Shown: in pieces, positions 27,405 to 36,595 of the stretch
How positions within the stretch are numbered: position 1 is the first letter of the stretch
Layout: each line of letters begins with the position of its first letter
NCBI RefSeq assembly: GCF_002998435.1
Contig: NZ_CP027231.1
Span: forward strand, 785,001 to 849,000
Length of the DNA stretch: 64,000 nucleotides
DNA from: Bacteroides zoogleoformans
GTDB taxonomy: Bacteria; Bacteroidota; Bacteroidia; Bacteroidales; Bacteroidaceae
Direction of reading: 5' to 3'
Program-made: the position numbers and the translations under genes
The notes under the pieces: model-generated
The model's database searches: none
What the model was told of the DNA's origin: nothing
What the model saw: the letters and a program-made list of their open reading frames with translations, nothing else

Positions 27405-28160
27405 ATGAAGATACTCTACACGATTTATCAAGTTTGCTTTGCACTCCCCATCCTTTTGATATTGACTATCCTCACGGCGTTGGTCACCATCGTTGGATCG
27501 CTCATTGGAGGAGCACACACGTGGGGCTACTATCCCGGAAAAATCTGGTCGCAACTCATTTGCTATATACTGCTCATTCCGGTACAGGTACGTGGAAAAG
27601 AGAAGCTACATAAACATACATCGTACGTCTTTGTTCCCAACCATCAGGGAGCTTTCGATATATTCCTCGTTTACGGATTCCTCGGCCGTAATTTCAAATG
27701 GATGATGAAAAAAGGGATACGCAAGATTCCATTTGTAGGAAAAGCTTGTGAAAGCGCAGGACACATCTTCGTAGACCGCTCCAGTCCGAAGAAAGTATTG
27801 GCTACCATGCACCAAGCTAAATCTTCATTAAAAGATGGAGTATCATTAGTAGTTTTTCCCGAAGGAGCACGCACTTTCAACGGACATATGGGCTATTTCA
27901 AAAGAGGGGCTTTCCAATTGGCAGATGAGTTGCATCTGGAAGTGGTTCCCGTAACCATAGACGGTTCATTCGAAATCCTTCCCCGCACTGGGAAATGGAT
28001 ACACCGACACCGTATGATACTGACCATTCATCCTCCCATTCCCCCCAAGGGACAAGGCATGGAAAATATTAAAACAACAATGGCCGAAGCCTATGCAGCC
28101 GTGGAAAGCGCATTGCCTGAAAAGTATAAGGGAATGGTGAGAAACGAAGATCAAGACTAA
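27405..28160 (+). CDS. 1-acyl-sn-glycerol-3-phosphate acyltransferase
   Basis: A 251-aa PlsC-type enzyme that acylates lysophosphatidic acid to phosphatidic acid in membrane lipid synthesis. It has an N-terminal membrane helix (about 10-35), the catalytic HX4D motif NHQGAFD (His80/Asp85), the substrate-binding FPEGAR segment and PVTIDGS further on. It has its own promoter box and is transcribed convergently with the DUF4369 lipoprotein gene. Confidence 0.92.
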   Translation: MKILYTIYQVCFALPILLILTILTALVTIVGSLIGGAHTWGYYPGKIWSQLICYILLIPVQVRGKEKLHKHTSYVFVPNHQGAFDIFLVYGFLGRNFKWMMKKGIRKIPFVGKACESAGHIFVDRSSPKKVLATMHQAKSSLKDGVSLVVFPEGARTFNGHMGYFKRGAFQLADELHLEVVPVTIDGSFEILPRTGKWIHRHRMILTIHPPIPPKGQGMENIKTTMAEAYAAVESALPEKYKGMVRNEDQD

Positions 28161-28199
28161 CACACATAAATAGTCTGCATCGCCCCTATTCTGCCCATG

Positions 28200-28952
28200 T
28201 CATCTTGTCTCTTCGCCCGAGACCATATTCTGCCGCATGCGGCGTTGCTCTTCGAGCAACTTCATATTTTCTTTGGCCTTTGTCAGGAAATCTTTTACTT
28301 GCTTGTTTTCTTTAAAAGACAAGGGGGCGGTTTTCATTATTTCTTCTATTTGCGGAGTCATCACCGGATAAGGCAACGTACTGCACATCATCATAAACAC
28401 ACTCGGGCCTAATACATTTTCAAAGTTATCGGTAATAAACTGTCTGACGTAGTCATTCATCTCTTTTACCAATGTTGCACTTTCTTTCGAAAGTGCTTGA
28501 TGCACATCCTCCAGATCGGCTCCATCCAACACCATACGCGCTTCTTTCCGCTCCAGTTCTTCAATTTTCACTTCCAGCGCATTGCGTTTGTTTATAAATT
28601 CGTATAATTTGTCATTCAAAGAGGTTCCCTTGGCTGATAATTGAGAAACGGAAATCGTAACTTCAATCTTCCCGTTTTCCAAAACCAAAGGCATAATGCC
28701 TTCCTGGCCCATATAAAGTGTCACCATCATGGCAGAGTCAACCGGGCCATTCATCTTGAAAAAGCCATGAATAACCTCCGCCGAGTCTATTGGTACCCAT
28801 TCTCCGTCTTGAAAAACTTTGAGAAACAACATTTTTCCGTCAAGGCCGGTTATCGAAGAATTGCCCTCAATCTTATATTTATGGCTGCAAGACGTTAAGA
28901 AAAAAAGCAAGGCCAATAAAGGTAAAATGCGATTCACACTCATTCTAATCAT
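28200..28952 (-). CDS. DUF4369-type lipoprotein
   Basis: A 250-aa exported lipoprotein with signal peptide and lipobox FLTSC near residue 22. The beta-rich N-terminal part (about 25-125, ITGLDGKMLFLKVFQDGEW) is of the DUF4369 type commonly fused to thioredoxin domains in Bacteroidetes. A charged helical C-terminal half (LEVKIEELERKEARMVLDG) follows, with no thioredoxin domain. Start is either ATG at 28952 or ATG at 28943; a -7 box at 28979-28986 excludes the longer frame. Function unknown. Confidence 0.8.
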   Translation of the reverse strand: MIRMSVNRILPLLALLFFLTSCSHKYKIEGNSSITGLDGKMLFLKVFQDGEWVPIDSAEVIHGFFKMNGPVDSAMMVTLYMGQEGIMPLVLENGKIEVTISVSQLSAKGTSLNDKLYEFINKRNALEVKIEELERKEARMVLDGADLEDVHQALSKESATLVKEMNDYVRQFITDNFENVLGPSVFMMMCSTLPYPVMTPQIEEIMKTAPLSFKENKQVKDFLTKAKENMKLLEEQRRMRQNMVSGEETR

Positions 28953-28978
28953 GCACGAGATTTTTTTATTATACCTGA

Positions 28979-28986
28979 CAAAGGTA
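28979..28986 (-). promoter_or_regulatory. -7 box of the DUF4369 lipoprotein gene
   Basis: On the minus strand TACCTTTG matches TAnnTTTG, about 27 nt upstream of the start at 28952. Confidence 0.5.
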
Positions 28987-29039
28987 TTAATATTCCTTAT
29001 AAACCAGATAGAAAGAAAGGATTTTTCATTCGGTTTACG

Positions 29040-29047
29040 TATTTTTG
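29040..29047 (+). promoter_or_regulatory. -7 box of the sulfatase maturase gene
   Basis: TATTTTTG lies 35 nt before the ATG at 29083 and is divergent from the lipoprotein promoter 54 nt to the left. No clear -33 box is present. Confidence 0.45.
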
Positions 29048-29082
29048 CATAATAACAAATCATAAAAACAAGAAAAAGATAA

Positions 29083-30315
29083 ATGTCCACCTACGCTCCC
29101 TTTGCCAAACCGCTCTATGTAATGTTGAAACCCGTGGGAGCGGTATGCAATCTGGCTTGCGACTATTGCTATTATCTGGAAAAATCCAAACTCTACAAAG
29201 AGAACCCCAAGCACGTGATGAGCGAGGAGCTGCTGGAAAAGTTCATCGAAGAATACATTCATTCGCAAACCATGCCTCAGGTGCTGTTCACCTGGCACGG
29301 CGGAGAGACGTTGATGCGCCCCCTCTCGTTCTATAAACGAGCCATGGAGCTGCAGAAGAAATACGCCGGAGGACGCACGATAGACAACTGCATACAGACC
29401 AACGGCACGCTGCTGACCGATGAGTGGTGCAGGTTCTTCAAGGAGAACAACTGGTTGGTAGGCGTCTCCATCGACGGACCGCAAGAGTTTCACGACGAAT
29501 ACCGGAAGAACAAGCAGGGCAAACCGTCGTTCATCAAAGTGATGCAGGGTATCAACCTGCTGAAGAAACACGGTGTGGAATGGAACGGAATGGCGGTGGT
29601 GAACGACTTCAACGCCGACTATCCGCTGGAGTTCTACCATTTCTTCAAAGAAATAGGATGCCGATACCTCCAGTTTGCCCCCATCGTGGAGCGCATCACG
29701 CCCCATCAAGACGGACGACACCTCGCCTCTCTGAGTGACAAAGAGAATCGTACGGAGTTGGCCGACTTCTCCGTCAGTCCGGAACAATGGGGCAACTTTC
29801 TCTGCACGCTGTTCGACGAATGGGTACGGCAGGATGTGGGAACATACTACATCCAGCTGTTCGACTCCACGCTGGCCAACTGGATAGGCGAGCAACCGGG
29901 CGTCTGCACCCTGGCAAAGACGTGCGGCCACGCAGGAGTCATGGAGTTCAACGGAGATGTATATGCCTGCGACCACTTCGTGTTTCCCGAATACAAACTG
30001 GGTAACATTCATCAGCAGACTTTGGTGGAAATGATGTACGGCGAAAAGCAGCAAGCCTTCGGCCTGATGAAACAGCAGTCGCTCCCTACCCAATGCCGGG
30101 AGTGCGAATGGCTGTTTGCCTGCAACGGCGAATGTCCCAAGAACCGTTTCGCACAGACTCCCGACGGCGAGGCGGGACTCAATTATCTTTGCGCCGGCTA
30201 TCATAAGTTCTTCGGCCATGTGGCTCCCTACATGGACTTCATGAAAAACGAGCTGATGAACCAACGCCCGCCCGCAAATGTTATGAAAGCGATAAAAGAA
30301 GGAATACTGAGATAG
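29083..30315 (+). CDS. anaerobic sulfatase-maturating enzyme (radical SAM/SPASM)
   Basis: A 410-aa radical SAM enzyme that oxidises the active-site Cys or Ser of sulfatases to formylglycine under anaerobic conditions. The iron-sulfur motif is CNLACDYC (Cys22, Cys26, Cys29). The WHGGE segment, SIDGP and a C-terminal SPASM domain with seven or more cysteines (CTLAKTCGHAG, DVYACDHFVFPE, CRECEWLFACNGECPKNRF) are all present, typical of anSME. No sulfatase gene lies nearby, so it probably serves sulfatases elsewhere on the chromosome. Confidence 0.95.
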   Translation: MSTYAPFAKPLYVMLKPVGAVCNLACDYCYYLEKSKLYKENPKHVMSEELLEKFIEEYIHSQTMPQVLFTWHGGETLMRPLSFYKRAMELQKKYAGGRTIDNCIQTNGTLLTDEWCRFFKENNWLVGVSIDGPQEFHDEYRKNKQGKPSFIKVMQGINLLKKHGVEWNGMAVVNDFNADYPLEFYHFFKEIGCRYLQFAPIVERITPHQDGRHLASLSDKENRTELADFSVSPEQWGNFLCTLFDEWVRQDVGTYYIQLFDSTLANWIGEQPGVCTLAKTCGHAGVMEFNGDVYACDHFVFPEYKLGNIHQQTLVEMMYGEKQQAFGLMKQQSLPTQCRECEWLFACNGECPKNRFAQTPDGEAGLNYLCAGYHKFFGHVAPYMDFMKNELMNQRPPANVMKAIKEGILR

Positions 30316-30343
30316 ACTGATAAAGAATATATAAACCATTAAA

Positions 30344-30361
30344 ATGAAAAGAACAATATGA
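30344..30361 (+). other. five-codon upstream minicistron overlapping the S46 peptidase start
   Basis: The reading frame MKRTI ends in TGA that overlaps the real ATG at 30358 by 4 nt. It looks like a 14-bp tandem duplication of the start region (ATGAAAAGAACAAT then ATGAAACGAACAGT, 12 of 14 identical). It could couple translation to the main gene; no functional evidence. Confidence 0.4.
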
Positions 30362-32523
30362 AACGAACAGTAAAGAAGTGTCTACTTGCAGCCGCTGCTG
30401 CATGGACGGTCTGCTCGGCACGTGCAGACGAAGGAATGTGGTTGCTGCAACTGATCAAACAGCAGAACTCCATCGAAATGATGAAGAAACAAGGCCTGAA
30501 ACTGGAAGCGGACGATCTGTACAATCCGCACGGCGTGTCGCTGAAAGATGCCGTAGGTATCTTCGGCGGTGGCTGCACCGGCGAAATCATCTCACCCGAA
30601 GGGTTGATTCTGACCAACCACCACTGCGGCTACTCCTCCATTCAGCAGCACAGTTCCGTGGAGCACGATTACCTGACGGATGGTTTCTGGGCCAAGAACC
30701 GCAACGAAGAGTTGCCCACTCCGGGCTTGAAGTTCCGTTTTGTGCATCGCATTGTCGACATCACCGACTTGGTGAACGAAAAGGTGAAAGCCGGCGAAGT
30801 GGACGAAGTGAATGCCATGACACGCCCCTTCCTCCACAAACTGGCAACGGAAGAACTGCGGAAAAGCGACCTCAACGGCAAACCCGGCATCGTGGCGCAG
30901 GCCTTGCCTTTCTATGCGGGGAATAAGTATTATCTGATTTACTACAAGGTGTACAGCGACGTCCGCATGGTTGCCGCTCCTCCCTCGTCGGTAGGAAAGT
31001 TCGGCGGCGAAACGGACAACTGGATGTGGCCCCGCCATACGGGAGACTTCTCCATATTCCGCATCTATGCCGATGCCAACGGCGAGCCTGCCGACTACAG
31101 CGCAAGCAACGTACCTCTGAAGACTCCCAAATTCCTGCCCATCTCCATCAAGGGACTGCAAGAAGGAGACTATGCCATGATTATGGGATTCCCCGGTTCT
31201 ACCGAGCGCTACTTGACTCAAAGTGAGGTGAAGCAGCGCATGGAGGCCGTCAACCAAGCCATGATAGATATGCGCGGCGTCCGTCTGGAAGTCTTGCGTC
31301 GGTTTATGGATGCCAGCGACAAAACACGCATCCAGTACGCCAACAAATTTGCGGGAAGCAGCAACTACTGGAAAAACTCCATCGGCATGAACAAAGCCAT
31401 CATAGATAACAACGTGCTAAACACCAAAGCCGAGATAGAGAAACAATACGCAGCGTTTGCCAAAGGTAAACCCGAATACGAGGGCGTGGTGGAGAAAATA
31501 GACGCCATCGTCGGGCAGAGCAGCCCTACGTTGCGACAGCTGTACTACACCAGTGAGGCACTGCGCAGAGCCATTGAGTTCGGAAGCACTTACCTGATCA
31601 TGGACAACATCCAAAAAGCCCTCGAAGAGAAAAACGACTCGCTGCTCCAAGCATCCAAGAAACAGCTGGAAGAGGCTTACGACGGCATACACAACAAGGA
31701 TTACGACCACGAAGTGGACCGTGCCGTGGCAAAAGCCATCCTGCCCGCCTTGGCCAAAGCGTTGAATGCGGATGAATTGCCCGATTTCTACAAGACAATC
31801 TTCAATGAGTTCAAAGGCAACTATGATGCTTATGTGGACAATCTGTATGACAACTCCATCCTGTCCAACCGCAGCAACCTCGACAAGTTCTTGAAGAAGC
31901 CTACTGTGAAAGCGATAGAACGCGACCCGGCAACAGCCTACTCACGCTCCAAGAATCTCAAACTGCAGGAATTGAGCTCAGCGCACGCCAAGCAGGAAGA
32001 AGGGCTCGGACTGTTGCACAAGTCCTACATCCGCGGCTTGGGAGAGATGAAGCAACCTGTACCCTCCTACCCGGACGCCAACTTCACCATCCGCCTGACC
32101 TATGGCAACGTGAAGGCTTACAACCCGAAAGACGCCGTATATTACAATTACTACACAACCACCGACGGCATTCTTGAAAAAGAAAATCCTGAAAACCGCG
32201 AGTTCACGGTTCCTGCCAAGCTGAAAGAGTTGATTCAGAACAAAGACTTCGGCCGCTATGCCATGAAAGACGGTACCATGCCGGTTTGCTTCCTCACCAC
32301 GAACGACATCACCGGCGGCAACTCCGGAAGTCCAGTCATCAATGCCGAAGGCCATCTCATCGGTACCGCCTTCGACGGCAACTGGGAGTCATTGAGCGGA
32401 GACATCAACTTCGACAACAACCTGCAACGTTGCATCAACCTGGACATCCGCTACGTACTCTTCATCCTTGAGAAGTTGGGCGGCTGTGAACATTTGATCA
32501 AAGAAATGGAAATAACGGAGTAG
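30358..32523 (+). CDS. dpp7: S46 dipeptidyl-peptidase, DPP7-like specificity
   Basis: A 721-aa exported serine exopeptidase of MEROPS family S46 that releases N-terminal dipeptides from peptides in the periplasm. A signal peptide ends near SARADEGMW (residue 24). The catalytic His is in LTNHHCGY (His89), the Asp in HTGDFS (Asp230) and the Ser in GGNSGSP (Ser656). Position Ser+18 is Gly, as in DPP7, which prefers hydrophobic P1 residues; in DPP11 this position is Arg. It lies 22 nt upstream of a second S46 gene. Signal, triad and length fit the family well. Confidence 0.94.
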   Translation: MKRTVKKCLLAAAAAWTVCSARADEGMWLLQLIKQQNSIEMMKKQGLKLEADDLYNPHGVSLKDAVGIFGGGCTGEIISPEGLILTNHHCGYSSIQQHSSVEHDYLTDGFWAKNRNEELPTPGLKFRFVHRIVDITDLVNEKVKAGEVDEVNAMTRPFLHKLATEELRKSDLNGKPGIVAQALPFYAGNKYYLIYYKVYSDVRMVAAPPSSVGKFGGETDNWMWPRHTGDFSIFRIYADANGEPADYSASNVPLKTPKFLPISIKGLQEGDYAMIMGFPGSTERYLTQSEVKQRMEAVNQAMIDMRGVRLEVLRRFMDASDKTRIQYANKFAGSSNYWKNSIGMNKAIIDNNVLNTKAEIEKQYAAFAKGKPEYEGVVEKIDAIVGQSSPTLRQLYYTSEALRRAIEFGSTYLIMDNIQKALEEKNDSLLQASKKQLEEAYDGIHNKDYDHEVDRAVAKAILPALAKALNADELPDFYKTIFNEFKGNYDAYVDNLYDNSILSNRSNLDKFLKKPTVKAIERDPATAYSRSKNLKLQELSSAHAKQEEGLGLLHKSYIRGLGEMKQPVPSYPDANFTIRLTYGNVKAYNPKDAVYYNYYTTTDGILEKENPENREFTVPAKLKELIQNKDFGRYAMKDGTMPVCFLTTNDITGGNSGSPVINAEGHLIGTAFDGNWESLSGDINFDNNLQRCINLDIRYVLFILEKLGGCEHLIKEMEITE

Positions 32524-32545
32524 CCCATTCATTACACAGATTATT

Positions 32546-34708
32546 ATGAAAAAGACATTATTATCGCTTTTCTATATACTATCCGTCGCATCCACGGCCC
32601 AAGCCGATGAAGGCATGTGGATGCTGACCGACCTCAAGAAACAAAACGAGGTTGCCATGACGGAATTAGGGTTGTTGATACCGACAGACCAAATCTATAA
32701 TCCCACAGGCATTGCCCTGAAAGACGCCGTGGTGCACTTCGGAGGCGGATGTACCGGCGAAGTCATTTCAGCCGAAGGGCTGGTGTTGACCAACCACCAT
32801 TGCGGATACGGAGCCATTCAGCAACACAGCAGTGTGGAGCACGACTACCTGACGGACGGTTTCTGGGCCATGTCGCGCGAAGAGGAGCTTCCCTGCAAGG
32901 ACCTCACGATTACATACATCGACGAGATTCTGGACGTGACGGACTACGTGAACGAGCAGTTGAAGAAAGATGCGGACCCTAACGGGACCAACTATCTATC
33001 GCCCAAATACCTCAATATGGTGGCCGACCGCTTTGCCGAAGCCGAAGGCATCGCCCAGACGCCCGGACGAAAACTGGAACTGAAAGCGTTTTACGGCGGA
33101 AACAGATACTACCTGTTCGTGAAGACCGTCTACAGCGACATCCGCATGGTAGGCGCTCCTCCCTCCTCCATCGGCAAGTTCGGTGCCGATACCGACAACT
33201 GGATGTGGCCCCGCCACACCGGCGATTTCTCCATCTTCCGCATCTATGCCGACAAAGACGGGAAACCGGCGGCATACAGCAAGGACAATGTTCCGCTGAA
33301 AGTGAAGAAGCACCTCACCATCAGCCTCGAAGGTTATCGTGAAGGAGATTTCACGTTCGTCATGGGCTTCCCCGGCCGCAACTGGCGCTATATGATTTCC
33401 GACGAGGTGGAAGAGCGTATGCAAACCACCAACTTCATGCGTCACCATGTGCGCGACGTCCGCCAGCAGGCCCTTATGGAACAAATGACGCAGAACGATG
33501 CCATACGCATACACTACGCCAGCAAGTATGCCTCTTCGGCCAACTATTGGAAAAACGCCATCGGCATGAACGAAGGACTTGTCCGGCTGAAAGTTCTCGA
33601 CACCAAACGAGCGCAACAAGAGCAACTACTTGCCTACGGACGTTCAAAAGGCGACGACGCCTACCGGAAAGCCTTTGAACAAATACGCGACATTGTGCAG
33701 CATCGCCGCGCGGCCCTCTATCATCAACAAGCCATTCAGGAAGCCTTGATAACAGGATTGGACTTCATGCGCATCCCCAGCACCACGGCGCTGGTTGCGG
33801 CTTTGAAGAGTAAGGACAAAGCACGAATCACGTCGGAGGCAGACAGCCTGCAAACCGCAGCCGACAAATATTTTGCCTCCGTCCCCTTCCCCGAAGTGGA
33901 ACGCGCGGTAGGCAAAAAGATGCTGCAGACGTACATGCAGTATATCCCGGCAGAGCAACGCATCGGCATCTTCAAGATAATAGATAAACGCTTCAAAGGA
34001 AACAGCGATGCATTCATCGACGCTTGCTTCGACCACTCCATTTTCGGGGGTAAAGAGAACTTTGCCAAGTTTATACGGAAACCCAGTCTGTACAAAATCA
34101 GTTACGACTGGATGATTCTGCTCAAATACTCCATTACCGACGGTCTGTTGCAGACAGCCGTCGCCATGAAGGATGCCAACACGAACTACGACGCCGCCCA
34201 TAAAGTGTGGGTAAAAGGAATGATGGACATGAAACTTGCCGACGGAAAGCCCATCTATCCGGATGCAAACTCCACCTTGCGCCTGACCTACGGACGGGTA
34301 CTACCCTACTCGCCCGCCGACGGTGTGGAATATGGCTACTACACCACCTTGAAAGGCGTCATGGAGAAGGAAGACCCGAATAACCGGGAGTTCGTGGTTC
34401 CCGCTAAGCTGAAACAATTGTATCTGACCAAAGACTTCGGCCGCTATGCCTTGCCCGATGGAGAGATGCCCGTCTGCTTCATCGTCAATACGGACAATAC
34501 CGGCGGAAACTCCGGAAGCCCCGTATTCAATGCCAAGGGCGAACTGATAGGTACTGGATTCGACCGCAACTACGAAGGGCTGACGGGCGACATCGCATTC
34601 CGTCCCTCGTCGCAGCGTGCGGCATGCGTGGATATCCGATACACGCTGTTCATCATCGATAAATTTGCCGGGGCTTCGCATCTCATCAAAGAGCTGACAG
34701 TGAAGTGA
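32546..34708 (+). CDS. dpp11: S46 dipeptidyl-peptidase, DPP11-like specificity
   Basis: A 720-aa paralogue of the preceding gene with signal peptide ending near AQADEGMW. The catalytic residues are His85 (LTNHHCGY), Asp227 (HTGDFS) and Ser656 (GGNSGSP); the first two coincide in number with the Porphyromonas gingivalis DPP11 triad. At Ser+18 the residue is Arg (GTGFDRN), the determinant for Asp/Glu at P1 in DPP11. Together with the DPP7-like neighbour the cell could release both acidic and hydrophobic dipeptides. Specificities are inferred from these residues. Confidence 0.94.
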   Translation: MKKTLLSLFYILSVASTAQADEGMWMLTDLKKQNEVAMTELGLLIPTDQIYNPTGIALKDAVVHFGGGCTGEVISAEGLVLTNHHCGYGAIQQHSSVEHDYLTDGFWAMSREEELPCKDLTITYIDEILDVTDYVNEQLKKDADPNGTNYLSPKYLNMVADRFAEAEGIAQTPGRKLELKAFYGGNRYYLFVKTVYSDIRMVGAPPSSIGKFGADTDNWMWPRHTGDFSIFRIYADKDGKPAAYSKDNVPLKVKKHLTISLEGYREGDFTFVMGFPGRNWRYMISDEVEERMQTTNFMRHHVRDVRQQALMEQMTQNDAIRIHYASKYASSANYWKNAIGMNEGLVRLKVLDTKRAQQEQLLAYGRSKGDDAYRKAFEQIRDIVQHRRAALYHQQAIQEALITGLDFMRIPSTTALVAALKSKDKARITSEADSLQTAADKYFASVPFPEVERAVGKKMLQTYMQYIPAEQRIGIFKIIDKRFKGNSDAFIDACFDHSIFGGKENFAKFIRKPSLYKISYDWMILLKYSITDGLLQTAVAMKDANTNYDAAHKVWVKGMMDMKLADGKPIYPDANSTLRLTYGRVLPYSPADGVEYGYYTTLKGVMEKEDPNNREFVVPAKLKQLYLTKDFGRYALPDGEMPVCFIVNTDNTGGNSGSPVFNAKGELIGTGFDRNYEGLTGDIAFRPSSQRAACVDIRYTLFIIDKFAGASHLIKELTVK

Positions 34709-34835
34709 AAGGAACGCTTGTACCTTCTCTTTGCGGCATGCGAAAGAAGGTGCAAGTGCCCCTCCTTTGAACAAAACATCCTTTCCCTTTGTTATATCAC
34801 CAAATAATAACTAATAAACAAGAAAGGAATAATTT

Positions 34836-35132
34836 ATGGAAAAGTTTAACGAAGTAATACAATCAGAGAAACCGGTTTTAGTTGACTTCTTCGCAACCTG
34901 GTGCGGACCCTGTAAAGCCATGCATCCGGTATTGGAGGAACTCAAAAACGAGATAGGCGAAGCCGCCCGCATAGTGAAGATAGACGTAGACCAGCAAGAA
35001 GATCTTGCAGCCAACTACCGCATACAGGCCGTGCCCACGCTTATCTTATTCAAAAAAGGGGAAGCCGTATGGCGCCACTCGGGCGTGATAAGCGGAAAAG
35101 AGCTGAAAGCGCTTATTGAACAACATTCATAA
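34836..35132 (+). CDS. trxA: thioredoxin
   Basis: A 98-aa cytoplasmic thioredoxin, slightly short for the family. The redox motif is WCGPC (Cys23/Cys26), the buried Asp is in VLVDFFATW, and the cis-proline region is AVPTLILF. It reduces protein disulfides. It stands 127 nt after the peptidases and 10 nt before a second, exported thioredoxin-family gene. Confidence 0.95.
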   Translation: MEKFNEVIQSEKPVLVDFFATWCGPCKAMHPVLEELKNEIGEAARIVKIDVDQQEDLAANYRIQAVPTLILFKKGEAVWRHSGVISGKELKALIEQHS

Positions 35133-35142
35133 TGAGGTAATC

Positions 35143-35616
35143 ATGAAGAAGACCATAGTCATCGCTGCCTTGTTCTTTTCAAGCGCATTGACTTATGCTT
35201 GTACCGACGGGCCTAAACAGGCCAAACAAGCCGAAGTGGCCAGCCAGACAGAAGGAAAGGTCATCGTAATGAACAAGGAGATGTTTGTGAAGGATATCTT
35301 TGATTACGAGAAGTCTCCCGATTGGAAATACAAAGGAAGCAAACCTGCCATCATCGACTTGTATGCCGATTGGTGCGGGCCATGTAGGATGACAACTCCT
35401 ATCATGAAAGATTTGGCCAAGGAATACGCGGATAAAATAGTCATCTACAAGGTCAATGTTGACAAAGAGAAAGAATTGGCAGCTTTATTCAACGCTACAA
35501 GTATTCCTCTTTTTGTATTCATTCCCATGAACGGAACACCTCAACTCTTTCGCGGGGCCGCCGACAAAGCGACCTACAAGAAGGTTATCGATGATTTTCT
35601 GCTGAAAACGAAATAA
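35143..35616 (+). CDS. thioredoxin-family lipoprotein
   Basis: A 157-aa exported protein with signal peptide and a lipobox-like LTYAC (Cys20), followed by a thioredoxin domain at about 40-155. The redox motif is WCGPC (Cys78/Cys81) in LYADWCGPCRMTTP, and the cis-Pro segment is TSIPLFVFIP. It is probably attached to the envelope and could act on periplasmic disulfides. It lies 10 nt after trxA. A strong terminator follows. The ATG at 35143 was chosen over a TTG at 35116 because it gives a proper signal peptide. Confidence 0.9.
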   Translation: MKKTIVIAALFFSSALTYACTDGPKQAKQAEVASQTEGKVIVMNKEMFVKDIFDYEKSPDWKYKGSKPAIIDLYADWCGPCRMTTPIMKDLAKEYADKIVIYKVNVDKEKELAALFNATSIPLFVFIPMNGTPQLFRGAADKATYKKVIDDFLLKTK

Positions 35617-35642
35617 CCGTTATAAGGTTATATATGACACGG

Positions 35643-35697
35643 AAACACAGCGTTTAGTACATCCATTGGGTTACACTAAACGCTGTGTTTTCTTTTT
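35643..35697 (+). terminator. strong intrinsic terminator after the thioredoxin pair
   Basis: A perfect 16-bp stem (35643-35658 with 35675-35690, core AGCGTTTAGT/ACTAAACGCT) closes a 16-nt loop and is followed by TTCTTTTTT. It ends the thioredoxin transcript before the convergent phosphatase gene. Confidence 0.9.
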
Positions 35698-35709
35698 TCC
35701 CCTATCAAC

Positions 35710-36561
35710 TTAAAACACGATAGGTGTTTCTTTCCATTGGCCTGCGTGCAACTCCATTACATGCTTGTAGCCGGCCTTCCTCAAAGCTTGCAAAGCTTCC
35801 ATTCGACCATGGTTTATCCGCTCCGGATAGTGCGAGTCACTGTTTACCTGCACACGTATGCCCAAAGCATGAAGCATAGCAAAATAGCGTTCGTTGGGAT
35901 AGAAAGTTCCTAAGTCGTAATACGCCTTGGTATTGATTTCAACCTGATATCCGCGGCGGGCAATCTCGGCCAAATAGTTCCGGACAAGTTCATCATACCA
36001 AGCCTCATCCGGCACCCCCGGACGATAGCAGGCGGCATTATAGTGTATCTTGTCGGCATGCCCTACAATATCAAAGCCGCCCAATTCCAACATTCTCATC
36101 GAACGTTCGTAATAAAGACGCACCACATGCTCCAAATCGCCACCGAAATGTTCGTTTACAATTTGTTTGAAGACACCGGCAGAGGCATCTACATCCACCA
36201 CCTCTCCTTTATCATCATATAGCAGATGCACGGATCCGATGCGATAGTCCAATGGCAATTCCCTGAAACGGGCAATGGAGGGATTACTCGCCTCATTCAG
36301 ATAATCAATCTCCAGACCGACATAAAGTTCTATACGCCCGGCATACTTGGCTTTCAACCTCCGGAATTCAGACAGATAATCGTCCATGCAATCCCACTCC
36401 ATCGTCCAGAATGTGGGAAAAGGCAGTGGAGCATGTGAAGAAAAGCCATAAGAGGTGAACCCCTGGCTTATGGCAAAACGCACAAAGTCTTCCATTCCGG
36501 CACGCCCGTCACAATACAGGCTATGACTGTGGTAATTCGTCAAATTCCCTTTATCCGTCAT
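35710..36561 (-). CDS. PHP-domain histidinol-phosphatase-like protein
   Basis: A 283-aa metal-dependent phosphoesterase of the PHP superfamily, similar to HisK/HisJ-type histidinol-phosphatases. Metal-binding motifs are YHSHSLYCDG near the N-terminus, FSSHAPL, the GLEIDY segment, GSVH, DIVGHADK and the C-terminal VNSDSHYPE. It could carry out histidinol-phosphate dephosphorylation in histidine synthesis, though other PHP phosphatase roles are possible and no his genes are adjacent. It is cotranscribed from the ABC-F gene 34 nt upstream. Confidence 0.85.
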   Translation of the reverse strand: MTDKGNLTNYHSHSLYCDGRAGMEDFVRFAISQGFTSYGFSSHAPLPFPTFWTMEWDCMDDYLSEFRRLKAKYAGRIELYVGLEIDYLNEASNPSIARFRELPLDYRIGSVHLLYDDKGEVVDVDASAGVFKQIVNEHFGGDLEHVVRLYYERSMRMLELGGFDIVGHADKIHYNAACYRPGVPDEAWYDELVRNYLAEIARRGYQVEINTKAYYDLGTFYPNERYFAMLHALGIRVQVNSDSHYPERINHGRMEALQALRKAGYKHVMELHAGQWKETPIVF

Positions 36562-36595
36562 CTGTTTTTCGTTCTTCTCTTTTTCTTTCCGAACC

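Noticed and set aside
29035..30339. Minus-strand open frame (434 codons) opposite the sulfatase maturase gene
   Set aside because: Antisense shadow of a well-supported radical SAM gene; the composition is that of a reverse-frame translation.
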